64,000 nucleotides of DNA. Source: Planctomycetota bacterium (GTDB lineage Bacteria; Planctomycetota; UBA1135; UBA2386). The stretch is from positions 310,001 through 374,000 of the forward strand of contig JACKIC010000004.1 in NCBI GenBank assembly GCA_020638655.1. Reading direction: 5' to 3'. The notes under the pieces are model-generated. The model was not told where the DNA came from, made no database searches, and worked only from the letters and a program-made list of their open reading frames with translations. The position numbers were made by a program, and so were the translations under genes. Below, piece after piece: positions 56,039-64,000 of the stretch; position 1 is the stretch's first letter, and the number at the start of each line of letters is the position of its first letter.

Positions 56039-57286
56039 ATGAAGACCCTTCTCTCGCTATCCCTGGCTGCCGTCTGCGTCGGGTCGTTGGCTGCTCAGTC
56101 CAACAACGACGTCGGATTCACGCGCGGCTGGAACACGTCCTACACCACTCGCGCCGGCGCCAACAACATCGAGGCGGACGTGCTGCTCCACTTCGACTCG
56201 CGCGACTACCAGGACTTCATCCTGGACCCCGCGGATCCCACCGGCTCGAACTACCTGGTCAAGGCGATCCGCTTCGTCATCCAGGACCAGATCGGCAACA
56301 CCCCCGAGATGTACTCCATCGCCGGGTATCACGAGGACCCGCTGAATCCGGAGTTCCCCGACGCGGCCGCACCGTGGTTCCGCACCGGCCTGGTGAGTCT
56401 GCCTGCTTCCACGGTGACCACGCCGGTGGCCTGGAACGTCACGGTGACGCTGCCGGCGACGGTGATGGCGGCGCCCAAGGGCGACAAGTGGTTCGGTATC
56501 GGGCTGTCGGTGCCGACCGGTACGACCTGGCCGACGGACGGCGTCTCGGTGCATGCGGCCTACGACCGCTCGCTGACCTCGACGGTGACCGTGAACTCCG
56601 ACGTCGCCGGACCCGGCATCGCGTCGGCGGCCAACGGCGGTCAGTACACCTGCTACATGCCGACTCCCGGTGGCGTGCCGACCGGGCCGGCCACCTACCC
56701 GGCCGGCAATCCCGGTAGTCGCATCCACCTCAACCTCGAGTTGATCGCCGATGTGGCCGGCGGCGTCTGCGTGACCCAGACCAACCAGACCACGTATCCG
56801 GCGAGCAACCCGGTCGGCACCACGACGCTGCCGTTGGGTGGCACGACGAACTTCTTCTCGGGGCTGCATCCGGACGTCTACGACGCCAACCTGCAACCGA
56901 CGCCGCGAGCCGACGACATCGGCTTCGTCGTCTCCGACAACAGCTCTCCGATCATGCCGGCGTTCTTGATGGTGGCGTTCGGCCCGAGTCCGATCGGCAG
57001 CCTGCCGCTGAACGTGATCGCGCCGAGCACGGCGCACCCGGGCACCAAGGGCAACGTCTGCATCGACTTCACGACGGCCGTGACGTTCTTCGGCCTGACC
57101 GACGCCGCGGGTGTCTACCAGCAGATGCTGACGCTGTCGCCCAGCGCGCGGCAGATCATCCAGAGCCTGAGCCTGCCGAACCAGCCGTTCGACATCTGGT
57201 ACCAGGGCTTCGTGCTCAATCTCGCCTCGGGCACCGGTCCGACCCTCGAAGTGCACGCCACCGGCTGCGGCGTCCAGCACCTGTGA
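56039..57286 (+). CDS. Secreted protein with shared C-terminal domain
   Basis: A 415-residue exported protein (signal LLSLSLAAVCVGSLAAQ). The start is the ATG with GGAG 5-6 bases upstream. The first 230 residues are a beta-rich domain (EADVLLHFDSRDYQDFILD; GDKWFGIGLSVPTGTTW; YTCYMPTPGG), similar in arrangement to the secreted protein at 41.4 kb. The C-terminal 120 residues form the shared tail: SPIMPAFLMVAFGPSPIG, NVCIDFTTAVTFFGLTD and QIIQSLSLPNQPFDIWYQG. A CVTQ Cys and a late CGV Cys may form a disulfide. Unknown role. It is followed after 13 bases by a small membrane-anchored gene, perhaps in one transcript. Confidence 0.75.
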   Translation: MKTLLSLSLAAVCVGSLAAQSNNDVGFTRGWNTSYTTRAGANNIEADVLLHFDSRDYQDFILDPADPTGSNYLVKAIRFVIQDQIGNTPEMYSIAGYHEDPLNPEFPDAAAPWFRTGLVSLPASTVTTPVAWNVTVTLPATVMAAPKGDKWFGIGLSVPTGTTWPTDGVSVHAAYDRSLTSTVTVNSDVAGPGIASAANGGQYTCYMPTPGGVPTGPATYPAGNPGSRIHLNLELIADVAGGVCVTQTNQTTYPASNPVGTTTLPLGGTTNFFSGLHPDVYDANLQPTPRADDIGFVVSDNSSPIMPAFLMVAFGPSPIGSLPLNVIAPSTAHPGTKGNVCIDFTTAVTFFGLTDAAGVYQQMLTLSPSARQIIQSLSLPNQPFDIWYQGFVLNLASGTGPTLEVHATGCGVQHL

Positions 57287-57299
57287 TCAGGCGCTCGGC

Positions 57300-57806
57300 A
57301 TGACCAGATCGAGTTCGCTGCTGCCGGGCGTGGTTCTGTTGGCCGCGGGCGTCGCGGCGTGGCTGTGGTGGCCGCGCGGCGATGCGCCGCGGTTGGACGA
57401 TCCGGCCGCGCCCGCCCCCGTCGCGGCGCACGTCCCGGAGGCGCCCGCCCCCGCGGTGGGCGCGGTCGCGCCGAGCCAGCCCGTCGTCGAACGTCCAGCT
57501 GCGCCGACTGCCAAGGTCGGCGTCATGAAGTTCCCGGACGGTTCGAAGGTCGCTGCGCTCAACGGCGTCACCGCCGACGTGGACCTGGTCTGGAACGACC
57601 GTCCCTACTCGCCGATCAAGGAGAAGATCGTCGATCGCGGTTGGGAGTGGTACGTGCACGAGGACGGCAGCCACTCGACGGTGCGCATGGTGGAGGTGAA
57701 CGGCGTGCTGGCGCCGATCGGTCTCGTCGCGAGCCCGACGGAGACGCTGCCGGTGCTCGACGAACTCGACGAGCAGCTCCGGCAGCAGTTGCCGCAGCGC
57801 CGCTAG
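57300..57806 (+). CDS. Membrane-anchored small protein, Pro/Ala-rich linker
   Basis: A 168-residue protein. The N-terminal helix LLPGVVLLAAGVAAWLWW anchors it in the membrane. A 45-residue linker of Pro, Ala and Val follows (PAAPAPVAAHVPEAPAPA), then a small domain of about 75 residues with KFPDGSKVAALNGVTADVDLVW and GWEWYVHEDGSHSTVRMVEVNG. I do not recognise the domain. The gene follows the secreted protein at 56.0-57.3 kb by 13 bases on the same strand. The linker suggests the domain is held at the cell surface or in the periplasm. Confidence 0.62.
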   Translation: MTRSSSLLPGVVLLAAGVAAWLWWPRGDAPRLDDPAAPAPVAAHVPEAPAPAVGAVAPSQPVVERPAAPTAKVGVMKFPDGSKVAALNGVTADVDLVWNDRPYSPIKEKIVDRGWEWYVHEDGSHSTVRMVEVNGVLAPIGLVASPTETLPVLDELDEQLRQQLPQRR

Positions 57807-57934
57807 CGGTCGGTGCCATCGCGGTTGCGCCACCGTCGCTCTAGCAGGCGCACGCTCGCGGACACACTGGTTACACGCCTCCGGCTTGCAGGCTGACCAG
57901 ATGGCGGGACGCTTGCCAGCCCCACCACAGTGCC

Positions 57935-58855
57935 ATGAACACGACCTGCTCGCTGCTCCTCTCGACCCTGCTCGCCTCCTCCCTGATCTCGGGACACGCC
58001 GCCGCCCAAGGGGCCGAGTGGGTGACCAACGGATCCTTCACCGGGACCCTCGCACCCTGGACGCTCGGCGGCGCCTACAGCGTCAACCCGGGCCTCGAAT
58101 CCGGCTGGGACACGACGGGCTTCGGCGTCAGTGACTGCTACGGCGTCAACGCCGGCGGTCAGGTCACGCCGGCGCCGTACCCGCCCAATTGGGTCGAGCA
58201 GCAGATCCTCGTGATCCAGGGCCTGACCTACGAGTTCCGCTGCGACGCGAGCGGCTCGCGTCCGGGCGCGCCGACCGTCGGCAACGCGGACATCGGCACG
58301 GTCTACGTCGAGGTCGACAACGTCGAAGTCGCCCGTCACGCCTTCGGCAGCTACGTCGCCAGCCCCACGGGCACGATCAAGCGGGCGCAGCTGTGCGGTC
58401 GCTTCACGCCGACCACGACCGGCCAGGTGACGCTGCGCATCTACACCGAACGCCGCTTCCTCGGCGGCGCCGCCAATCCGCGCATGAACATCGACAACGT
58501 CTCGGTCATCGACGTCAGCGGGCCGACCTACTGGGTCGCGGGCAATCGTCAGATCGGCGGCAGCGTCACGCACAGCGTGCGCGGCACGCCGAACGCGTTG
58601 TTCGGCACGGTGGTGGCGTTGGGCGAGAACCTCACCGGCATCCCGTTCCCGGGGGTCACGGGGCTGTTCCTGCTCGATCCCCTGTCCGCGGTGACCCTGC
58701 AGATCGGGGTGCTCGATGCTGCCGGCGAGAGCGACACTCCGATGACGCTCCCGAACAACCAGCTGTTCACGACCATCCCGCTCTACCACCAGGCCGGCAT
58801 GATCGACCTGGCGCCGAGCCTGGGCCTGCACTTCGGCATCTTCGCGACGCCGTGA
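57935..58855 (+). CDS. Secreted protein with CBM-like domain and shared C-terminal tail
   Basis: A 306-residue exported protein (signal LLLSTLLASSLISGHAAAQ). Residues 28-185 look like a carbohydrate-binding sandwich: WVTNGSFTGTLAPWTLGG at the start is the typical opening of N-terminal CBM4/9-like modules, followed by FRCDASGSRPG, IGTVYVEVDNVEVA and RMNIDNVSVIDV as the last strand. The C-terminal 100 residues are the shared domain (FGTVVALG, ESDTPMTLPNNQLFTTIPLYHQ). No catalytic residues are apparent, so a binding function is likely. The upstream spacer of about 130 bases has no clear box. Confidence 0.75.
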   Translation: MNTTCSLLLSTLLASSLISGHAAAQGAEWVTNGSFTGTLAPWTLGGAYSVNPGLESGWDTTGFGVSDCYGVNAGGQVTPAPYPPNWVEQQILVIQGLTYEFRCDASGSRPGAPTVGNADIGTVYVEVDNVEVARHAFGSYVASPTGTIKRAQLCGRFTPTTTGQVTLRIYTERRFLGGAANPRMNIDNVSVIDVSGPTYWVAGNRQIGGSVTHSVRGTPNALFGTVVALGENLTGIPFPGVTGLFLLDPLSAVTLQIGVLDAAGESDTPMTLPNNQLFTTIPLYHQAGMIDLAPSLGLHFGIFATP

Positions 58856-58939
58856 CCTCCGGCTGAGCGGACCGACTTCACGGGCAGGGCGGCCGTCGAT
58901 TGCGCCTCGCGGCGCGCGGCCATACCGTCCGCCCATCGC

Positions 58940-61042
58940 ATGAGGATCTGCCTTTGCAGCATCGAGGTCGCCGGGTTTCGCGGCGGCGGCATCGGCACCT
59001 ACGTGGTCGAGGCGGGTCGGGCGCTGACCGGAGCCGGACACGAGGTCTGGCTGCTGACCACCGATCCGGGGCCCGGCCGGCGCGAGGAGCTGCAGCGGCA
59101 CCCGGCGTTCACGAAGGTGTTGTTCGTCGCGGACGCCGCCGCGGACTGGCGCGGCGGCTGTCTGCGCGCCGACGAGGCCTACCGGCACGCCGCGCAGGTG
59201 CACGAAGCGCTGCAGGCGTGCGGCCAGCAGTTCGACTACATCGAGTTCCCCGACTACGGCGCCGAGGGATACGTGGCGCTGCGCGAGGCGGCGGCGAGCG
59301 GTGCCTACGGCAAGACCGTGCTCGGCGTGACCCTGCACTCGCCGACCTGGGAGATCTACGGCTACAACCAGCAGCTGCACCTGATGAAGACCGGGCAGCG
59401 CGAGCTGTGCGCGCTCGAGGACGACGCGATCCGCGCCGCGCCGCTGTTGTGCAGCCCGTCGATCCGGTTGCTCGAACTGGTCACCGCGCGCCTGGGGCTG
59501 CCGGCGGACCGCGGCCACATCGTGCGGTATCCGATGGTGTTGCCGGACCGATCGCCGGCGCCGCCGGCGCCGCGCGGCGCGCTGACGGACGTGCGCATGC
59601 TCTACTTCGGGCGCATCGAGCCGCGCAAGGGCGTGCACCGGCTGATCGAGGCGTTTGCGGCGGTGCCCGAGGCCTCGATCGAACTGATCGGTCGCGACGC
59701 GACCTACTCGCCGTACGGCGGCAGCTACCTCGAGTGGTTGGCGCCGCGGCTGCCCGACAACGTCAAGGTGTTGCCGCCGATGCCGCGTGAGCAGCTGCTG
59801 CAGCGCATCGCCGAAGTCGACGTCTGTGTGTTGCCGTCGGTCTGGGACAACTGGCCGAACGCGTGCATCGAGGCGATGGCCGCGGGGCGGGTCGTCATCG
59901 GCGGTCGCGACGGCGGCATGGGCGAGATGATCGAGCACGGCCGCTCGGGGTTCCTCGTCGATGGCGACGACCCGGCCGACATCGCCAGGGTGCTGCGCGA
60001 CGAGCTCGGTGGCGCGCTCGATCGTCTCGACCAGATCGGCGCGGCGGCCGCGGCGCGGATCCGCGAGCTCAGCGCCCCTTCGCGCTACGTCGCGAGCCTC
60101 GAGCGGCTGGTCGAGGCGTCGCGGGGCGGGCCGGCGCGCGCCGCTGGCCGCGCGCCGACGGTCTCCGCGGTCGTGACGGGCGCCGTCGACCGGCCCGAGC
60201 TGGTCGCCGCCACCGTGGCCGCGCTGCGCGCGCAGACCTCGCCGGTCGTCGAGATCCTCGTGATCGGGGCCGAGCGGTCGCGCGACGAGGGCGAGGTGCG
60301 CTTCGTCGGCGTGCCCGGCGGCGCCAACGAGGCGCGCAACTGCGGCCTGGACCTGGCGGGCGGTGACGCGGTGCTGTTCCTCGACGCCGGGGATCGGCCG
60401 GCCGCCACGTGCGTGGCGGCGTGCTGCGAGGCGCTCGCGCTGGACCCGGACCTGGCCGGCGTCGTGCCCGACGCGCGACGGCACGACCCGGGCTCGCCGT
60501 TCGACCAACAGGTGCTCAACACGCTGCCGTTCGAATGGTCACTGTGCTTGTCGCGGCCGGGCGCGCCGGAGATCGTCGGCATGTTCCGGGTCGCGCCGCT
60601 GCGCGCGCGAGGCGTGCGCTTCGACCCGCTGCTCGACCTCGTGGCGGCGCGGGCGATCCGCATGGACTGCGCGGCGGCCGGCCTCGCGGTCGCGAGCCTG
60701 CCGCGGGTCCTGATCGAGCATCGCGTGGCCGACGGCGCCGCGGGCCACCGTCCCTGGGAACATCACGTCGCGCAGCTCGGCCAGCTCGTCGACCGGCACC
60801 TGCCGTCGGCCGCTTCGGCCGCGGTCTCCGCCGACGACCGGCGCCGCCTGCTGCTGGCCGTGGTGCAGGCGTGGGGCCCCGGCGCGATGTTGTCGCCGTT
60901 CGGCGAGGTCATGCACCGGCTCGACGCGGTGTTGATGCAGAAGACCCCGCGTCTGGCCCGCTGGCTGCGCCGGCTGGCTGCCAGGGCCCTTTCGCGGCAC
61001 GGTCGCCGCAAGGCGCGGCGCTCCGGCTTCTCGGGGGCGTGA
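58940..61042 (+). CDS. Two-domain glycosyltransferase (GT4 plus GT2-like)
   Basis: A 700-residue cytoplasmic protein. Residues 1-390 form a GT-B fold enzyme of family GT4: GGGIGTYVVEAGRAL near residue 15, HSPTWEIYGY, YFGRIEPRKGVHRL near 227 and a C-terminal donor site SVWDNWPNACIEAMAAGR near 306 with the E-x7-E-like motif (EAMAAGRVVIGG). After a linker comes a GT-A-like GT2 domain from about 410: SAVVTGAVDRPELVAATVAAL, LFLDAGDRPA in place of the usual DxD, then a helix to the end. Such double transferases make polysaccharide or cell-surface glycan repeats. Whether the GT2-like half is active is unclear because its D-x-D reads D-A-G-D. Confidence 0.85.
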   Translation: MRICLCSIEVAGFRGGGIGTYVVEAGRALTGAGHEVWLLTTDPGPGRREELQRHPAFTKVLFVADAAADWRGGCLRADEAYRHAAQVHEALQACGQQFDYIEFPDYGAEGYVALREAAASGAYGKTVLGVTLHSPTWEIYGYNQQLHLMKTGQRELCALEDDAIRAAPLLCSPSIRLLELVTARLGLPADRGHIVRYPMVLPDRSPAPPAPRGALTDVRMLYFGRIEPRKGVHRLIEAFAAVPEASIELIGRDATYSPYGGSYLEWLAPRLPDNVKVLPPMPREQLLQRIAEVDVCVLPSVWDNWPNACIEAMAAGRVVIGGRDGGMGEMIEHGRSGFLVDGDDPADIARVLRDELGGALDRLDQIGAAAAARIRELSAPSRYVASLERLVEASRGGPARAAGRAPTVSAVVTGAVDRPELVAATVAALRAQTSPVVEILVIGAERSRDEGEVRFVGVPGGANEARNCGLDLAGGDAVLFLDAGDRPAATCVAACCEALALDPDLAGVVPDARRHDPGSPFDQQVLNTLPFEWSLCLSRPGAPEIVGMFRVAPLRARGVRFDPLLDLVAARAIRMDCAAAGLAVASLPRVLIEHRVADGAAGHRPWEHHVAQLGQLVDRHLPSAASAAVSADDRRRLLLAVVQAWGPGAMLSPFGEVMHRLDAVLMQKTPRLARWLRRLAARALSRHGRRKARRSGFSGA

Positions 61043-61049
61043 GGGCGGC

Positions 61050-62993
61050 CTACCGCACGAACACGCCGCCGTTCGTGCCGACGAACGCGTGGCTGCTGGT
61101 GTGCAGCACGGCGCGGCTCGCCGACGGCCGCAGCCCGGTGTTGATCTTGACCCAGACGTCGCCGCGGTCGCTGCTGAAGTAGACGCCGGGGAAGCGGCCG
61201 TCGTCGGCGTCACCGGGGCTGACCGCGTAGACGACGCCGCTGCTGCCCGGCGAGCAGGCGATGTCCAGGATGGTGTCGGCGTTCATGCCGTTGTTGCGCC
61301 GCGTCCAGCTCGCGCCGCCGTTGCTCGAGCGGTAGACGCTGTCGTTGACGGTGCCGACGTAGAGCGTGGTCGGCGTGATCGGGTCGATGCTGATGCAGTT
61401 GAGCACCGGGTCGTTGAGGTTGTTGTTGGCGCCGGTCCAGCTGCTGCCGCCGTCGATCGAGACGTAGACGCCGCCGCGCGTCGCCGCGTAGACGGTGCCC
61501 GTGGCCGTGGGGTGCGTGGCGACGTCGCGCACCGACAGGTTGCCGAGGCCGGTGTTGGCCGCGGCCCAGTTGTCGCCGCCGTCGGTCGAGACGAACACGC
61601 CGCCGGCGTCGGTCGCCGCGTAGAGCGTCATCGGCGCGACCGCGTCGATGGCGAGCGCGTGCACGACGAGGTCGGCGAGGCCGGTGTTGACCGCGGTCCA
61701 GGTCGCGCCCGCGTCCAGCGAACGGAACACGCCGCCGCCGTTGCTGGCCGCGTAGACGGTGTTCGTGACGGTCGGCGACACCGCGACCCCGTAGAGCTCG
61801 AGCGTGGTGACGCCGCTGTTGCGCGGCACCCACGTGACGCCGGCGTCGGTGCTGACGAACGCGCCTGCGCTGGTGGCGGCCCACAGCGTCGTCGCCAGTT
61901 GCGGCGCGACCGCGAGGTCGTGCACGGTGGCGCCCGCGAGCCCGTCGCTGCGCGCGCTCCAGCTGGCGGCCGAATCGGTCGACACGAACACGCCGGCGCC
62001 GCCGGTGCTGGCGACCAGGCGGGTGTTGTCGGCGGGGTGCACGAGCAGCGCCTGGACGTCGTCGAAGCCGATGCCGACCGCGGCCGCCGACCAGGTGCCG
62101 GCGCCGTCGGTGCTCTTGTAGATGCCGCTGCCCTCCAGCGCCGCGTAGATCGTGGTCGTCGACACGGGATCGATCGTCAGGTCCTGCACCTGGTGCAGGC
62201 TGGGGATGCCGGTCTTCGCCGAGCTCCAGACGCTGCCCCCGTCGGTGGTCTTCCAGACGCCGCCCGCGGGGGTGCCGGCGTAGACCGTCAGCGGATCGAA
62301 CGGATCGACGGCGAGGGCTTCGCAGTCGCTGGGGCCGCCGCCGGTCGCGCTCCACGAGCTCGTGCCGTTGGTGGTGACGAACACGCCGGCTGGCGTGCCC
62401 GCGTAGAGCACGTCGCCGTTGTTGGGCGCGATCGCCAGCGCGTAGACGTTCTGGTTGGTCAGGCCCGACACGCGGCGCGACCAGCTGCTCGCGCTGTTGG
62501 TCGAGCGGTAGACGCCGCCGCCGACGGTGCCGGCGAAGAGCGTCGACGGCGCGGCGGGGTCGAACACGAGCGACGTGACGTCGAGGTCCGACAGGCCCGA
62601 GTTGGCCGCCGACCAGCTGCCGCCGCCGTTGGTGCTCACGTAGACGCCGCCGCGCCACAGGCCCGCGTAGACGGTCGTCGGCGTGACGGGGTCGACGGCG
62701 AGCGCCGCCACCGCGGCGTAGCCGCCGAGCGGTTCGACCACCGCGTCGGGCAGGCCCGAGGAGGTCGCGGTCCAGGTCGCGCCCTGATCGGTGCTCTTGA
62801 ACACGCCGCCGCTGGCCGTGCCAGCATAGAGCGCGCTGGCGCCGTCGCTGGCGACGCTGAGCACGACGCCGCCTTCGATGCCGTTCGACGCGGCTTGCCA
62901 GTCGCTGCTGCCGCCTCCGCCGCCGCCGCCGCAGGCGGTGAACGTGATCAGCGTGAGCAGGGAAACGGATGCGCGGGTGGACGGCTGCTTCAT
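61050..62993 (-). CDS. Lipoprotein with 13 BNR/sialidase-type repeats
   Basis: A 647-residue lipoprotein (signal VSLLTLITFTAC, then seven glycines). The mature protein is built of 13 repeats of about 43 residues, each following A-DP-TPTTVYAGT-GGGV--STDGG-SW-A-NSGL. The Asp-box-like STDGGSW loops are strong in repeats 1, 3, 5, 6, 9 and 10-12. The family is WD40/YVTN-BNR propellers; 13 repeats suggest two propellers of six and seven blades. There is no sialidase catalytic motif (no FRIP), so a binding or structural role is inferred. It converges on the glycosyltransferase gene across 7 bases. Confidence 0.84.
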   Translation of the reverse strand: MKQPSTRASVSLLTLITFTACGGGGGGGSSDWQAASNGIEGGVVLSVASDGASALYAGTASGGVFKSTDQGATWTATSSGLPDAVVEPLGGYAAVAALAVDPVTPTTVYAGLWRGGVYVSTNGGGSWSAANSGLSDLDVTSLVFDPAAPSTLFAGTVGGGVYRSTNSASSWSRRVSGLTNQNVYALAIAPNNGDVLYAGTPAGVFVTTNGTSSWSATGGGPSDCEALAVDPFDPLTVYAGTPAGGVWKTTDGGSVWSSAKTGIPSLHQVQDLTIDPVSTTTIYAALEGSGIYKSTDGAGTWSAAAVGIGFDDVQALLVHPADNTRLVASTGGAGVFVSTDSAASWSARSDGLAGATVHDLAVAPQLATTLWAATSAGAFVSTDAGVTWVPRNSGVTTLELYGVAVSPTVTNTVYAASNGGGVFRSLDAGATWTAVNTGLADLVVHALAIDAVAPMTLYAATDAGGVFVSTDGGDNWAAANTGLGNLSVRDVATHPTATGTVYAATRGGVYVSIDGGSSWTGANNNLNDPVLNCISIDPITPTTLYVGTVNDSVYRSSNGGASWTRRNNGMNADTILDIACSPGSSGVVYAVSPGDADDGRFPGVYFSSDRGDVWVKINTGLRPSASRAVLHTSSHAFVGTNGGVFVR

Positions 62994-63209
62994 GACGACT
63001 CCGGCGAGGGATGTCTTGTTGCGGACGAGGTCCTATCGGCGTTTCGTCCCGCAAGGAGCCAGTGGGGTGGCGGCGGGTCCAGGCATGAGACGCGCGGCCG
63101 GGGCGGCGCGGCGGAACCCGCGATGGCGGGGGAGTCCGTGGCGGCGGCGGCGGGGATGTGCTTGGCTGTGGTGGTGGCCGTTGCACCGAGTGAAGAGTCG
63201 AGCGAAGAG

Positions 63210-64000
63210 ATGTCGGCGCCCCTGGCGTGCTTCACCGTCGACTCGACCCACCGCGAGCGCGTCGTGGCGACGTTGCGCGCGCAGCGCCTGCCCGTGCTCC
63301 GTACCGCGCGCGCGGTCGGCACGGTCGTGGGGCCGGTCCTCGTGTTCGGCCTGCTCTACCTGCTGCTCTGGGCAGCCTTCTCGGTGGCGTTCCCGGATCG
63401 TTCCATCGCCCTGCTCGCCGCGTTGCCGGTGCTCGTCGTGGCGGCGTTCGGGGACTGGCGGCGCTTCGAGGTGATCTCGCGGCGCGGTCGCAGGCTCCGC
63501 GCGATGCGCCGGCTCGAGCGAATCTATGGGACCGGTCCGGTGCCCTTCCGCGTCGAGCTGCACCCGGACTTCCTGCTGTTCGTCGCGGGTCGGCAACAGG
63601 GGCGCGTGCCGTGGTCCAAGGTTCGTGAGGTCCGGTGCGACGGGCACGACCTCACGATCTGCAGCGACCGACACCTCGGAATGGTGGCGGAACGGGGGTT
63701 CGCGACGCGCGCCGAGGCCGAGGCGTTCCACGCTCTCGTCGAGCGGCTGGTCGTCGCCGCCGGGCGCGGGGACGCGCTGCGTCCGGTCGGTGAGGACCAG
63801 CCGCGCGAAGCAGCGCGCGGCGACGGCGGGTGCTCCTTCGCGCGGCGATGGCAACGGCTGGCGGCGACCCTCGTCTCGGCAGGGTGCACCGCCGTGCTGC
63901 TGCACACCCTGCTCGCCGACCCGCGCTTCGCGCGGCCTGCGATCCACACGGTCATGATCACGTGGTCGGCCAGCGCCCTGGTCGCGGTGATCGTCTGGTA
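63210..64000 (+). CDS. Membrane protein with YcxB-like region, truncated by window end
   Basis: Open reading frame of 263 codons that is still open at the last base, so the C-terminus is missing. The visible protein has two adjacent hydrophobic helices near residues 33-75 (VGPVLVFGLLYLLLWAAF, then IALLAALPVLVVAAF). A cytoplasmic stretch follows, including VELHPDFLLFVAGRQQGRVPWSKV, which resembles the YcxB-like domain of small membrane proteins. A third helix begins near residue 250 (TVMITWSASALVAVIVW). An in-frame ATG at 63156 would add 18 residues (MCLAVVVAVAPSEESSEE), but neither ATG has a clear ribosome-binding site. The spacer before it (62994-63155) shows nothing recognisable. Confidence 0.6.
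   Translation, partial: MSAPLACFTVDSTHRERVVATLRAQRLPVLRTARAVGTVVGPVLVFGLLYLLLWAAFSVAFPDRSIALLAALPVLVVAAFGDWRRFEVISRRGRRLRAMRRLERIYGTGPVPFRVELHPDFLLFVAGRQQGRVPWSKVREVRCDGHDLTICSDRHLGMVAERGFATRAEAEAFHALVERLVVAAGRGDALRPVGEDQPREAARGDGGCSFARRWQRLAATLVSAGCTAVLLHTLLADPRFARPAIHTVMITWSASALVAVIVW

Overview
The window is a GC-rich bacterial chromosome segment with about 45 protein genes and no rRNA, tRNA, IS element or CRISPR array that I could find. The gene content points to Planctomycetota, probably a deep marine-type lineage. The signs are many one-off secreted proteins sharing a weak C-terminal domain, a Ser/Thr kinase fused to a formylglycine-enzyme-like domain, ECF sigma factors paired with or fused to membrane proteins, a sulfatase, and FG-GAP, RCC1 and BNR propeller proteins. 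The assignment is inference from gene content only.

Region 1 (1-13.6 kb) is a loose mix: a fibronectin-type secreted protein, a lipoprotein, an S9 prolyl-oligopeptidase, a methyltransferase, a sulfotransferase, an exported SurE, a small membrane protein and a 13-block RCC1 protein. Its spacers hold relics of lost genes. They include the C-terminal signature of a serpin, a beta-sandwich fragment, a carboxypeptidase-regulatory-like C-terminus and the C-terminal domain of a secreted protein.

Region 2 (13.6-24.4 kb, minus strand) is one compact [NiFe]-hydrogenase operon. In transcription order it reads hypA, a Mrp/MinD-type ATPase, small subunit, large subunit, cytochrome b, maturation protease, hypF, hypC, hypD, hypE, nickel permease. 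Several genes overlap by 4-14 bases. The small subunit has a Tat signal and all six cysteines of the O2-tolerant proximal [4Fe-3S] cluster. No classical HypB GTPase is present; the Mrp/MinD ATPase beside hypA probably takes its place, as in Thermococcales.

Region 3 (24.5-46.6 kb) holds two ECF sigma/membrane-partner pairs, a sigma factor fused through a membrane helix to carboxypeptidase-regulatory-like repeats, a sulfatase-sialidase fusion, a TPR/DJ-1/intradiol-dioxygenase fusion, a HEAT-repeat protein and secreted proteins of unknown role.

Region 4 (46.7-64 kb) starts with an FG-GAP protein whose frame is interrupted by one in-frame TGA. It is followed at bacterial-SECIS spacing by a perfect 7-bp stem with an AGTTC loop, so I read it as a candidate selenoprotein. 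Next come an HExxH peptidase, the kinase/FGE fusion, a bidirectional 18-bp terminator hairpin, a matrixin-like protease that lacks its third zinc histidine, several secreted proteins, a two-domain glycosyltransferase, a 13-repeat BNR lipoprotein and a membrane protein cut by the window end.
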